From: an uncultured Peptococcaceae bacterium
GTDB taxonomy: Bacteria; Bacillota; Peptococcia; Peptococcales; Peptococcaceae
Reading direction: 5' to 3'
DNA length: 35,874 nt
Assembly (NCBI GenBank): GCA_900553245.1
Contig: USCP01000001.1
Location: 1-35,874 of the forward strand
The notes beneath the pieces were generated by a model. It made no database searches, was not told the DNA's origin, and worked only from the letters and a program-made list of their open reading frames with translations. Numbering within the stretch: position 1 is the stretch's first letter; the number at the start of each line of letters is the position of its first letter. Position numbers and translations under genes: made by a program. This document shows, piece after piece, positions 15,324 through 24,022 of the stretch.

Positions 15324-15342
15324 CAAATTTTCTCCTAAAAAG

Positions 15343-15381
15343 AAAAATCGCTTAACCTCAAATCGAGATTAAGCGATTTTT
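15343..15381. terminator. Bidirectional terminator between cobB and rny
   Basis: An inverted repeat of about 17 bp with a single mismatch (15343-15359 with 15365-15381, core AATCGCTTAA) has A and T runs at its ends. On the minus strand the mismatch becomes a G-U pair. It serves both convergent genes. Confidence 0.85.
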
Positions 15382-16917
15382 TTATTTTGCGTAGTTAACT
15401 GTACGGGTTTCACGAATAACGACAACCTTAATTTGTCCAGGATATTCCATTTCAGATTCGATACGCTTCACAATATCATAAGACAATTTTGCACTCAAGG
15501 CATCGTCAATCTTATCTGGTTTTACAATAACGCGAACTTCGCGTCCGGCTTGAACAGCATAAGTCTTTTCAACACCGTCAAAGTCGTTTGCAATACTTTC
15601 AAGTTGAGTCAAACGCTTGAGATAATTTTCTAAGGTTTCACGACGAGCACCCGGTCTTGCTGCAGAAATAGCATCTGCCGCTGCAACAAGCACAGATTCC
15701 ACATTGCTAGGTTCTATATCCCCATGGTGAGAAAGAATCGCATTGATTACACCGGCAGGTTCGCGATATTTTCTTGCGATATCGCCCCCCAAAGTGGTAT
15801 GAGAGCCTTCTGTATCGTGGTCGATGGCTTTCCCAATGTCATGCAATAAACCTGCACGCTTTGCCAACGTTACATCCACGCCCAATTCTGCAGCCATAAG
15901 TCCTGCAAGATGGGAAACTTCAATGGAATGCTTCAATACATTTTGACCGTAACTGGTACGGTACTTTAAACGACCGAGCAACTTAACAAGTTCAGGATGT
16001 AATTGGTGAATCCCGGTTTCAAACACCGCTTGTTCCCCGGCTTCACGCACTGCCATATCCACTTCTTTTTGTGCCTTATTCACCATTTCTTCGATACGCG
16101 CCGGATGAATACGCCCATCAACAATGAGTTTTTCCAGAGCCACACGTGCCACTTCACGGCGAATTGGTTCAAAGCAAGAAAGCACCACAGCTTCTGGTGT
16201 ATCATCAATGATTAAATCAACCCCAGTCAAGCTTTCCAAGGCACGAATGTTACGACCTTCTCGACCGATAATGCGCCCCTTCATTTCATCGTTTGGAAGC
16301 GGAACAACACTCACAGTGGATTCCGCAACATGATCCGCTGCACAACGTTGAATCGCTCCTGCAATAATATTACGCGCTGTTTTTTCGGCATTATCCTTGG
16401 CTTCCGCCTCTTTTTCCTTAATCATTACAGCCAGACTGTAATCAACATCACTTTCAACCTGATTGAACAATTGATTCTTTGCTTCTTCCGCACTCAAACC
16501 TGCAACACGTTCTAATTCAAGCTGTTGCTTTTCAATCAATGCATTTAAGTCGTTTTGGGCTTCTTCCAATTTGTTTTCTTTTGCCAAAAGCGCATTTTCT
16601 TTCTTTTCAAGATTAGCAGATTTGCGGTCAATGGCATCTTCTTTTTGAACAAGGCGTCTTTCAGAATTTTGCACTTCTAAACGACGTTCCTTGGCTTCAA
16701 CTTCAGCTTCATTACGAATTTGTAACGCTGCATCTTTCGCTTCTACCAACGCTTCTTTTTTCAACGCTTCAATATCTCTGTTTGCTGCTTCCAGAATACG
16801 TTGTGCTTCTGCTTCAGCAGAACCAATCAATGATTCTGAAGATTTTTTTCGTACAATGTACCCGCCAATGCCACCAATCGCCAAACCTACAATAATAGCG
16901 ATAATAGCTTCGAGCAT
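15382..16917 (-). CDS. rny: Ribonuclease Y
   Basis: A membrane-anchored endoribonuclease that starts mRNA turnover in many Firmicutes. The protein has 511 residues, standard for the family. Residues 3-23 form a transmembrane anchor (EAIIAIIVGLAIGGIGGYIV), followed by a long coiled coil (about 30-190), a KH RNA-binding domain (GRIIGREGRNIRALE), and an HD domain with the metal ligands HDIGKAIDHD and a second HH in ILSHHGD. A ribosome binding site AAGGAGG precedes the ATG. It follows recA-recX, but a terminator and a separate promoter lie between recX and rny, so it may have its own leader control. Confidence 0.98.
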   Translation of the reverse strand: MLEAIIAIIVGLAIGGIGGYIVRKKSSESLIGSAEAEAQRILEAANRDIEALKKEALVEAKDAALQIRNEAEVEAKERRLEVQNSERRLVQKEDAIDRKSANLEKKENALLAKENKLEEAQNDLNALIEKQQLELERVAGLSAEEAKNQLFNQVESDVDYSLAVMIKEKEAEAKDNAEKTARNIIAGAIQRCAADHVAESTVSVVPLPNDEMKGRIIGREGRNIRALESLTGVDLIIDDTPEAVVLSCFEPIRREVARVALEKLIVDGRIHPARIEEMVNKAQKEVDMAVREAGEQAVFETGIHQLHPELVKLLGRLKYRTSYGQNVLKHSIEVSHLAGLMAAELGVDVTLAKRAGLLHDIGKAIDHDTEGSHTTLGGDIARKYREPAGVINAILSHHGDIEPSNVESVLVAAADAISAARPGARRETLENYLKRLTQLESIANDFDGVEKTYAVQAGREVRVIVKPDKIDDALSAKLSYDIVKRIESEMEYPGQIKVVVIRETRTVNYAK

Positions 16918-16974
16918 AAACTCCTCCTTTCTTCAAAACTTCCATATTCAATTATTCATTACGGGACTAGGGTC

Positions 16975-17005
16975 AAAAAAAGCAAACCAACTATCTTGGT
17001 TTGCT
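16975..17005 (-). terminator. Intrinsic terminator between recX and rny
   Basis: A 10-bp perfect stem AGCAAACCAA/TTGGTTTGCT (16981-16990 with 16996-17005), a 5-base loop and seven T on the minus strand (complement of 16975-16981). It lies 57 bases before the rny start. Confidence 0.88.
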
Positions 17006-17104
17006 CTTATTTCATGATAATAAAAAATGACAAAATGTTCCATTTCAAGTGACAAGCAACATCCATGTACATCAACCGTCAAAGCAATTACCTTACCATA
17101 GTCT
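16975..17104 (-). ncRNA. Candidate small RNA or attenuated rny leader
   Basis: From the predicted start near 17104 (promoter at 17111-17139) to the intrinsic terminator at 16975-17005 the transcript would be about 130 bases. It contains a 21-codon ORF (17007-17072, MYMDVACHLKW start) without a clear ribosome binding site, whose stop falls two bases before the terminator stem. It matches no RNA family I recognise. It could be a free small RNA, or read-through could make it the 5' leader of rny. Confidence 0.45.
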
Positions 17105-17110
17105 TAATTT

Positions 17111-17139
17111 ATTTTACGCTGAATAGCAAATAGTGTCAA
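17111..17139 (-). promoter_or_regulatory. Near-consensus sigma-70-type promoter upstream of rny
   Basis: On the minus strand, TTGACA (17134-17139) and TAAAAT (17111-17116) have exactly 17 bases between them. It lies 38 bases past the recX stop and is directed toward the terminator and rny. Confidence 0.8.
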
Positions 17140-17176
17140 GTTCTTTCCCTATATATAGCGTTTTCAGCCCAATAAA

Positions 17177-17605
17177 TTAGTACCTTTCCAAGCGCGATAG
17201 AAGGTCTGCACTATATCCCTTCCCATACAAATAACGCATTGTTTGTTGATAATTTTTTCCTTTTTGTTGACACTTATCAAATTCCTCGGAAACAAATTCC
17301 CATTCTTTGTCAATCGGAAACAGTTCTTCCAATACATCCTCAATAGTAAACATATCGATGCCTTTTTCCTTAAGTGTAAAAATCAATTTATGACGTCCAC
17401 AAGGATGAAAATGCAATTTGTCACGTACGAAAGCACGCGCAAATTGTTCATCATCCAAATATTGATAGTGATAGAGGTAGTCAATAATCTCATCGATTTC
17501 ATCTATCGCCACGTTTTTCTTCGCCATGTAGTCTCGCATTTCCTTTTCGGAACGCATACGCACTGTTAGATAACGCAACGCCTGCTGCTTATTTTTTTCT
17601 TGCAT
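17177..17605 (-). CDS. recX: RecA regulatory protein RecX
   Basis: RecX binds RecA filaments and modulates recombination and RecA activity. The protein has 142 residues, with the three-helix repeats typical of the family: ALRYLTVRMRSEKEMRDYM, YLYHYQYLDDEQFARAFVRDK and the C-terminal QTMRYLYGKGYSADLLSRLE. Its start codon overlaps the last base of the recA stop, so it is translationally coupled to recA, the usual arrangement. It is the last gene of the long minus-strand run that begins at pyrB. Confidence 0.93.
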   Translation of the reverse strand: MQEKNKQQALRYLTVRMRSEKEMRDYMAKKNVAIDEIDEIIDYLYHYQYLDDEQFARAFVRDKLHFHPCGRHKLIFTLKEKGIDMFTIEDVLEELFPIDKEWEFVSEEFDKCQQKGKNYQQTMRYLYGKGYSADLLSRLERY

Positions 17606-18723
17606 TAAAGCTCATCCAAATCAACGTCTGCCAAAAAATCATCATTCAGCAAATCGTTCATATTTTCTTGAAGAATTTCCTCTTCTTTTTCTTCCTGAAC
17701 AGCCTCACCGGCGATTGCTGCACGAACACGTTCGTCAATTTCTTGCGCCACTTCCGGATTTTCTTTGAGATAAGCGCGAATATTATCACGCCCTTGGCCT
17801 AAGCGCTCACCCTTGTAAGAATACCATGAGCCACTTTTTTCCAGAATACCCAATTCAGAAGCAATATCAATTAAAGAGCTTTCGTTTGAAATCCCTTCCC
17901 CATAAAGAATATCAAATTCCACGGTTTTGAATGGTGGTGCCACCTTATTTTTTACAACTTTCACCTTGGTACGGTTACCAACAATGTCATTGCCTTTCTT
18001 GATGGCCTCACCACGGCGAATTTCCAAACGAACGCTGGAATAGAACTTCAGCGCACGCCCACCGGTGGTGGTTTCCGGATTTCCATACATTACACCGATT
18101 TTTTCACGAATTTGGTTAATGAAAATGACAATCGTATTGGTACGTCCGATATTTGCTGTCAGTTTGCGGAGCGCTTGGCTCATTAACCGCGCCAAAAGAC
18201 CGACATGAGTGTCACCCATTTCACCTTCAATTTCAGCACGCGGTGTTAATGCTGCGACTGAGTCAACAACAATAATATCTACCGCGCCGCTTCTAACTAA
18301 GGCATCACATACTTCTAACGCTTGCTCACCGTTATCAGGTTGACTTACTAAGAGGTTTTCTGTATCAACCCCAATATTCTTAGCATAGGACGGATCTAAC
18401 GCATGCTCCGCGTCAATAAATGCCGCAACACCGCCACGTTTTTGAGCTTCCGCTACACAATGCAAAGCCACCGTGGTTTTCCCAGATGATTCAGGGCCAT
18501 AAATTTCAATAATACGGCCTTTTGGCAAACCACCAACCCCAAGCGCATTATCTAAGGCAATAGAGCCGGTAGAAATGCTTTCAATTTCTAACTTGGATTG
18601 ATCTCCCAAACGCATAATAGTGCCTGCACCAAATTGCTGTTCCATCGCCTTCAATGCATGCTGAAGCGCTTCGTTCTTATCTTCATTTGGCACAATTTGT
18701 TGTTTTTTAGATTTACCGGCCAT
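17605..18723 (-). CDS. recA: Recombinase RecA
   Basis: The DNA strand-exchange protein and SOS coprotease. I chose the ATG at 18723 (MAGKSKKQQ) since GGAGG lies five bases upstream, giving 372 residues. It contains Walker A GPESSGKTT, Walker B region VDIIVVDSVAAL, the L1/L2 DNA-binding loops (GEMGDTHVGL and NQIREKIGVMYGNPETTTGG) and an acidic C-terminal tail (EEKEEEILQ to DVDLDEL). It begins one base past the ddl stop and I see no promoter or LexA-type operator immediately upstream, so it seems to be expressed from the upstream operon or from a site inside ddl. Confidence 0.98.
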   Translation of the reverse strand: MAGKSKKQQIVPNEDKNEALQHALKAMEQQFGAGTIMRLGDQSKLEIESISTGSIALDNALGVGGLPKGRIIEIYGPESSGKTTVALHCVAEAQKRGGVAAFIDAEHALDPSYAKNIGVDTENLLVSQPDNGEQALEVCDALVRSGAVDIIVVDSVAALTPRAEIEGEMGDTHVGLLARLMSQALRKLTANIGRTNTIVIFINQIREKIGVMYGNPETTTGGRALKFYSSVRLEIRRGEAIKKGNDIVGNRTKVKVVKNKVAPPFKTVEFDILYGEGISNESSLIDIASELGILEKSGSWYSYKGERLGQGRDNIRAYLKENPEVAQEIDERVRAAIAGEAVQEEKEEEILQENMNDLLNDDFLADVDLDEL

Positions 18724-18724
18724 T

Positions 18725-19825
18725 TTAACCTCCAAACACAGTGTAGTTTCTTAACACATCATCATGATGAGCATACGCCAATTCAATCAGCGTTTCAATC
18801 ACTTCAATCAAAGATTTACCAGAAGCCTGCCACATCTTAGCATACATACTAATTGCAGTAAATCCCGGTAAAGTATTGACTTCATTGACCAAAATGTCAC
18901 CATGGTCCTTATCAATAAAAAAGTCTGCGCGACACATGCCTCGCAAATCCAAGATTTTATAAACTTCTTTTGCAATACGGTTTAATTCCTGCACCGTTTC
19001 GTCCGAAAGATTCGCCGGAACCTGTGTTACGCTATTATCAAGCACATACTTGGAATCATAATCGTAAAACACACCCTCAGTTACAATTTCACCCGGCGCT
19101 GCGATAGCAACATCATAGTTGCCAAGAACGGCAGTTTCGATTTCTCGGGCATTAACACCCTTTTCAACTAAAAGTTTACTATCATACTGACCTGCCAAAG
19201 CAAGACCATGCGCCAATTCTTCTCGATGGTGCACTTTACTGATTCCAACGCTTGATCCTGAACAGGCTGGCTTCACGAACATTGGATAAGACAATTTTTC
19301 TTCAATTTCATTGAGTACTGCCATTTCATTATTTTCAAAATCAAAACGACGTACCGGCACATAAGCAGTTTGTGGAATATCATGAGCTTTTAAAATATCA
19401 CGCATCAATACTTTATCCATTCCAACAATTGACCCACTCATCCCAGCACCGACATACGGAACACGACACATTTCTAAAAAAGCTTGAATATGACCGTCTT
19501 CCCCATAGGAACCATGAACGATTGGAAACACCACATCTAGTACCAATACTGGTTTGAAACAGGCAGCATCATAAAGCGTCGCACCCGGACGCTGCGGCAT
19601 GATTAGCTCATGATTGGCGTAATCCGCCGCATTGAAGGATTTCACATCCTCCAATGCAATAGGACCGTACCATTTCCCGTCCTTAGATACACCGATTGGG
19701 AAAATGTTTTGATAGCCGTTATCAACAAGCGCTTGAACGATAGTATTTGCAGACACACATGACACCTCGTATTCGCCGGATGGACCGCCAAATACAACGC
19801 CAATCTTTGTCTCTTTACTAATCAT
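18725..19825 (-). CDS. ddl: D-alanine--D-alanine ligase
   Basis: Makes the D-Ala-D-Ala dipeptide of peptidoglycan, using ATP. The start is the ATG at 19825 (MISKETKIGVVFGG), which overlaps the stop of the upstream DUF456 gene (TAATG). The protein has 366 residues. ATP-grasp features are visible: GPSGEYEVSC near the N-terminus, KPACSGSSVGISKV, the omega-loop YDYDSKY, whose Tyr-Lys pattern marks the D-Ala-D-Ala rather than D-Ala-D-Lac type, and the metal site VNEVNTLPGFT. It suggests no intrinsic VanA-like vancomycin resistance. It lies in the run pyr-hflX-ddl-recA. Confidence 0.96.
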   Translation of the reverse strand: MISKETKIGVVFGGPSGEYEVSCVSANTIVQALVDNGYQNIFPIGVSKDGKWYGPIALEDVKSFNAADYANHELIMPQRPGATLYDAACFKPVLVLDVVFPIVHGSYGEDGHIQAFLEMCRVPYVGAGMSGSIVGMDKVLMRDILKAHDIPQTAYVPVRRFDFENNEMAVLNEIEEKLSYPMFVKPACSGSSVGISKVHHREELAHGLALAGQYDSKLLVEKGVNAREIETAVLGNYDVAIAAPGEIVTEGVFYDYDSKYVLDNSVTQVPANLSDETVQELNRIAKEVYKILDLRGMCRADFFIDKDHGDILVNEVNTLPGFTAISMYAKMWQASGKSLIEVIETLIELAYAHHDDVLRNYTVFGG

Positions 19826-20310
19826 TACGCAGCCCCCCACAACAATACAAAAGTGATGATGCAAATGATTAAAGCTACAACAAATTGAATGAAGGATACC
19901 ACCGCAGTCCCGATTAAAGAACCTGCACTGGCACGCATTGCACTCTTTAAAGAACGATGATTTTTATATTCAGCAGCAATAGCCCCCAAAATTCCACCAA
20001 TGATACTTCCTTTTACTTGACCAAAGAAACCACCAACGGCAGTCCCAACAGTTGTACCAATAGAAGCTGAATTAGAGGCACCGAATTTCTTAGCGCCCAT
20101 CATGGTGCCATAGTAATCTAAGAAAGAGCTACCAATTGCCAATACACCAACAATTACCACAAACCAAATAGGATATGCTACCCAATGATCAAATATCCCA
20201 TAAACGAGCATACTCCCAAAAATAAGCCAAAAACCCGGAACCATTGGAACAAAGGTCCCAATTAAACCGGCAACCATTGCAACAATCAATAACCATGCGT
20301 AAACATCCAT
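19825..20310 (-). CDS. DUF456 family membrane protein
   Basis: A 161-residue, very hydrophobic protein with about four to five membrane segments (around 5-22, 25-40, 46-65, 85-110 and 132-158) and Gly-rich stretches (GTTVGTAVGGFFGQVKGSII). This is the pattern of DUF456, whose members are found in many bacteria but have no assigned function. The stop overlaps the ddl start by one base and the start lies two bases from the upstream gene's stop, so it is firmly within the operon. A role at the membrane in cell-wall precursor traffic would be a guess. Confidence 0.8.
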   Translation of the reverse strand: MDVYAWLLIVAMVAGLIGTFVPMVPGFWLIFGSMLVYGIFDHWVAYPIWFVVIVGVLAIGSSFLDYYGTMMGAKKFGASNSASIGTTVGTAVGGFFGQVKGSIIGGILGAIAAEYKNHRSLKSAMRASAGSLIGTAVVSFIQFVVALIICIITFVLLWGAA

Positions 20311-20311
20311 A

Positions 20312-21580
20312 TTATTCCTCCATTTTCTTTGCCGCTAAACAAATTGAGGCAATGATATGAGAAATCGATAAGCCACCTTGCATGTAACCAATAAACGGTT
20401 CACGCATCGGACCATCGATACTTAATTCAATAGAAGACCCTTGAACAAAAGTCCCACCAGCCATAATAACCGGATCATCATACCCAGGAAGTTGATCGTC
20501 GTATGGTGTTACATAGCTTTCAAGTGCAGATGCCGCTTGAATCCCTTGACAGAACTTACGTAGCTTATCTGGATCGCCAAATTCAACACATTGAATGATA
20601 TCGGTACGATGCTCGGTAGCCGTTGGAGACACATGATACCCCTTTGCGCCTAGATAAGCTGCAGAGAATACCGCTCCTTTCAGAGCCTGTTCAACAATTA
20701 GCGGCGCCATAAAAAGTCCTTGAAAAGCAGGACGATTGAAGTCCAACGAGGAACTTACATCTTCACTGATGCCCGGTGCAGTCAATCTTTCACCACTGGC
20801 TTCTACCAATTCTGCTTTACCGGCAATATAGCCGCCACGAGGTGCTAAACCGCCACCCGGATTTTTAATCAATGAGCCGGCAATAATATCTGCGCCAACC
20901 TCCAGAGGTTCGCGATCTTCTACGAATTCTCCATAGCAATTGTCTACAAAAACAATAATCTCTTCAGAGATACTTTTTACAATTTGGCATGCACGCTCAA
21001 TTTTTGCAATAGATAAACTATCGCGCCAATCATACCCACGAGAACGTTGAATAAGCACCATCTTTGTAGATGGAGAAACTGCTTTTCTGATAGCGTCTTC
21101 ATCAAAGTCGTTGTCTTTTAAAGGCACACTTTTATGGCTTATTCCCAATTCGCGCAAAGAACCACGCGCATGCTCATCCTTACCAATTACAGTTTGAAGC
21201 GTATCATAAGGCAGTCCGCTAATTGAAACCGCTTCATCGCCGGGACGCAAAACCCCAAAGAGAACCGTTGCTAACGCGTGTGTTCCACTTACAAGATTAG
21301 AACGTACCAAGGCTTTTTCTGCACAAAACAAATCTGCCCATACACATTCCAATACATCTCGCCCAGTATCCCCATAGCCGTAACCGGTAGAACCGTTCAG
21401 GTGAAAATCTGCCACCTGATTTTTTTGAAAAGCATTTAAAACCTTTATCTGATTGGCTTGAGTCATGTCTGTAATAGCTGCCCATTGAGGTGCAATGTCC
21501 TCTAAACATCTTTCCACTAAAGCCATGTCTTCATCGTTCAGATTTGCAAAGGATTTTAATTGATTCATAAAATATGACAT
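20312..21580 (-). CDS. Methionine gamma-lyase-like PLP enzyme (aluminium-resistance/YnbB family)
   Basis: A fold-type I PLP enzyme of 422 residues related to Bacillus YnbB and to proteins annotated as methionine gamma-lyase or aluminium-resistance. Visible features are STGYGYGDTGRDVLE, VSGTHALATVLFG, the cofactor-binding FVDNCYGEFVE and the PLP Lys context AGSLIKNPGGGLAPRGGYIAG. The real substrate is not settled for the family. Pairing with hflX just upstream, seven bases apart, is the same as hflX-ynbB in Bacillus, suggesting an old linkage. No strong ribosome binding site is seen for the ATG at 21580; MNQLKSF four codons later is an alternative start. Confidence 0.88.
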   Translation of the reverse strand: MSYFMNQLKSFANLNDEDMALVERCLEDIAPQWAAITDMTQANQIKVLNAFQKNQVADFHLNGSTGYGYGDTGRDVLECVWADLFCAEKALVRSNLVSGTHALATVLFGVLRPGDEAVSISGLPYDTLQTVIGKDEHARGSLRELGISHKSVPLKDNDFDEDAIRKAVSPSTKMVLIQRSRGYDWRDSLSIAKIERACQIVKSISEEIIVFVDNCYGEFVEDREPLEVGADIIAGSLIKNPGGGLAPRGGYIAGKAELVEASGERLTAPGISEDVSSSLDFNRPAFQGLFMAPLIVEQALKGAVFSAAYLGAKGYHVSPTATEHRTDIIQCVEFGDPDKLRKFCQGIQAASALESYVTPYDDQLPGYDDPVIMAGGTFVQGSSIELSIDGPMREPFIGYMQGGLSISHIIASICLAAKKMEE

Positions 21581-21587
21581 AGTCGAT

Positions 21588-23411
21588 TTACCACTTCACT
21601 TCATTTTTATACTCTTCAGGGAGGTACTCCCAGAAATATTTTTTTGCATCCGGCATTGGCAATTGAACTTCAACGACAGCACCGGTTTCGTCGTACTGTT
21701 CGGAAAGCACCTGACCATATTGATGCGCAAGCGCCATTTTTTGCCCTTGTGACTCATCAAATGGAAGATGTAATTCCAAAGTGATTGATTCAGACGTTGC
21801 CAAGTGCTTCAACTCACTCAATAGCTGTTCAATGCCCTCACCGGTTTTACATGAAATATAGCATTTGTGTTGATATTGGAGTGCTGCCGAAAAAATAGGC
21901 ATTTCCTCGCAACAATCAATCTTATTACATACTAAAATATGCGTTTTCTCTTGAAGTCCCAATGACATCAAGATGTCTTCAACAACAAGAATACGTTCGT
22001 CAATGCCTTCTTTAGACACATCAACCACATGAAGCAATACATCCGCATACTGCAATTCTTCAAGAGTTGCTTTAAACGCATCTAAAAGTTGTGTTGGCAA
22101 ATCTCGAATAAAGCCAACAGTATCACTAATAAGAATTTCATTCCCGTTATCGAGTTGCAAACGACGCGTGGTCGGGTCTAAGGTTGCAAATAATTGATCC
22201 GCCGCATAAATATTTTCATCGGTCAACCGATTAAGTAACGTACTTTTACCAGCATTGGTATACCCTACCGACGTCACTTGTAGACCACGATGATTCATAC
22301 GTGCAGACCGCTGCAGCTGACGATTTGTTTTGACATTTTCCAGTTCTTGCGAAATATGATGGATGCGTCTTCTGATATGTCTACGGTCGGTTTCTAACTG
22401 CGTTTCCCCCGGACCTCTAGTGCCAACACCGCCCCCCAGTCTGGAAAGCGCCGTTCCCATCCCAGTAAGTCGTGGCAAAAGATAATTTAACTGAGCGAGC
22501 TCTACTTGCAATTTACCTTCACGACTTCGTGCACGTTGCGCAAAGATGTCCAAAATAAGCACCGTCTTATCGATTACCTTTACGCCCAACCTGTCGCTCA
22601 ACATTTGATTATAAGAAGGGGTAAGTGCTTGGTCAAAAATCACCATATCTGCCGCTTCATTTTGAACAAGCATGGCAATTTCTTCTAACTTACCACTTCC
22701 AATCTTATGTTGATTCCCTTTCATGACCTGAACAACAACTTGTGCCACTTCAAGGCCCGCGGTGTCTGCTAACTCTCTCAGCTCTTCCTCAGCAATTTCC
22801 ACTGTATGTTGAGTACGTTGCTCCGGTTGTAGAATCAGAATCGCACGTTCTTTTTCACTGGAAGTCGCTATTGTTATTTGACGCTGCAACTCAGCTTCAA
22901 ATTCTAAAAGCTGTTCATAAATCGGAAGCGTTACAAACTCATCCCAAGTAAAATTTTCATCCAAAAGGATTTCCGCCTGACTCAAAGAACGTTCCACCGG
23001 TGCAAGCATCGCAACTGCTGCCCGAATGGCGCCCTGTTGCTCAGCAAGTGCTACCATGCAATCATAATGCAGATTTTGCATAGCACTCAAATCAGCATCC
23101 GACAATTTTGCTACACCACTCGGATGCGTGTGCACACATCGCACACCGGCATAGCCCAATTGCCAACGCTTCTTTTTGAGGTCAAATACAGGTGCCTGGT
23201 CAACGCGTCCAACAGAAACCAAAAGCACCTGTCCATTACGGTCAATAAAAACCGCAACCTCTCTTTTAATTTCACAACTGATGGCAAGCATCGCCTGTGC
23301 CAATTCGCCACTGACGATTTCTCCACGGGTCATCCCCATTTCGGAAAGAGCCTGTAAATCGTTGCACTGGCGACGACTCAAACCATCGATCTTTCCAACT
23401 AATTTTGCCAT
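21588..23411 (-). CDS. hflX: Ribosome-associated GTPase HflX with N-terminal JAMM-like extension
   Basis: HflX binds 50S/70S ribosomes and splits or rescues stalled ones. At 607 residues it is far longer than the core family (about 420). The core begins near residue 190 with the ATP-binding-like domain, the HflX signature GTRGPGETQLETDRR, then the G domain: GYTNAGKSTLL (G1), DTVGFI (G3), NKID (G4) and SCKTGEG (G5). The first 120 residues are an extra domain with E47 and E51, then H94-T-H96, S104 and D107, exactly the HxHx7Sx2D spacing of JAMM/MPN metallopeptidases. This extension also occurs in HflX of clostridia as I remember it. Whether it is catalytic is unknown. It lies between pyrE and the PLP enzyme. 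Confidence 0.95.
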   Translation of the reverse strand: MAKLVGKIDGLSRRQCNDLQALSEMGMTRGEIVSGELAQAMLAISCEIKREVAVFIDRNGQVLLVSVGRVDQAPVFDLKKKRWQLGYAGVRCVHTHPSGVAKLSDADLSAMQNLHYDCMVALAEQQGAIRAAVAMLAPVERSLSQAEILLDENFTWDEFVTLPIYEQLLEFEAELQRQITIATSSEKERAILILQPEQRTQHTVEIAEEELRELADTAGLEVAQVVVQVMKGNQHKIGSGKLEEIAMLVQNEAADMVIFDQALTPSYNQMLSDRLGVKVIDKTVLILDIFAQRARSREGKLQVELAQLNYLLPRLTGMGTALSRLGGGVGTRGPGETQLETDRRHIRRRIHHISQELENVKTNRQLQRSARMNHRGLQVTSVGYTNAGKSTLLNRLTDENIYAADQLFATLDPTTRRLQLDNGNEILISDTVGFIRDLPTQLLDAFKATLEELQYADVLLHVVDVSKEGIDERILVVEDILMSLGLQEKTHILVCNKIDCCEEMPIFSAALQYQHKCYISCKTGEGIEQLLSELKHLATSESITLELHLPFDESQGQKMALAHQYGQVLSEQYDETGAVVEVQLPMPDAKKYFWEYLPEEYKNEVKW

Positions 23412-23434
23412 TATTCACATCCGTTCGCTAATCA

Positions 23435-24019
23435 TTAGATACCAGGACGGCTACCTGGTTTTTGGATAGGCATGCCTTCCTTGCACATTGGGCAATCTTC
23501 CGGATTGTAAGTAGGGAAGCTCAATTGAATCAAAGATTTAAATGGCACCTTCAGTTTTAAGGTATTCCCAGGAGTACGGTCAATAATAGAAGTAGCCGCA
23601 ACCACTTCAGCACCTTTAGACTGTAAAAGTTCAACCACTTCTTGTGCAGAACCACCGGTGGTTAACACGTCTTCAGTGACTAAACAACGCGTACCTGGTT
23701 CTACGTGGAAACCACGACGCAAAGTCATCACACCGTTTTCACGTTCTGCGAAAATTGCAGGAACGTTCAATGCACGCCCTACTTCATAGGCAACTAGGAT
23801 ACCGCCGATTGCCGGCCCTACAACCATTTCAATGTTTTCGTCTTTAAACAATTCGCCAATTTCAGCGCATACTTTTTCAGCGATGCGAGGAAATTTCAAA
23901 AGTTGAGAGCATTGAATGTAATTGCCACTGTGCAAACCGGAGCTGAGTTTAAAGTGGCCACTTTGATAAGCACCGGTTTCAGTTAAAATTTGCATTAATT
24001 CTTCATTTGTCATTGCCAT
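23435..24019 (-). CDS. pyrE: Orotate phosphoribosyltransferase
   Basis: Joins orotate to PRPP to form OMP, the fifth step of UMP synthesis. The protein has 194 residues, with the PRPP-binding motif CLVTEDVLTTGGSAQEV and the substrate segment ELFKDENIEMVVGPAIGG. The C-terminus has a CxxC pair (EDCPMCKEG) and a PGSRPG tail common in clostridial-type PyrE. It starts three bases after pyrF stops and lies 23 bases before hflX; it is the last pyr gene of the operon. Confidence 0.97.
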   Translation of the reverse strand: MAMTNEELMQILTETGAYQSGHFKLSSGLHSGNYIQCSQLLKFPRIAEKVCAEIGELFKDENIEMVVGPAIGGILVAYEVGRALNVPAIFAERENGVMTLRRGFHVEPGTRCLVTEDVLTTGGSAQEVVELLQSKGAEVVAATSIIDRTPGNTLKLKVPFKSLIQLSFPTYNPEDCPMCKEGMPIQKPGSRPGI

Positions 24020-24022
24020 AAG

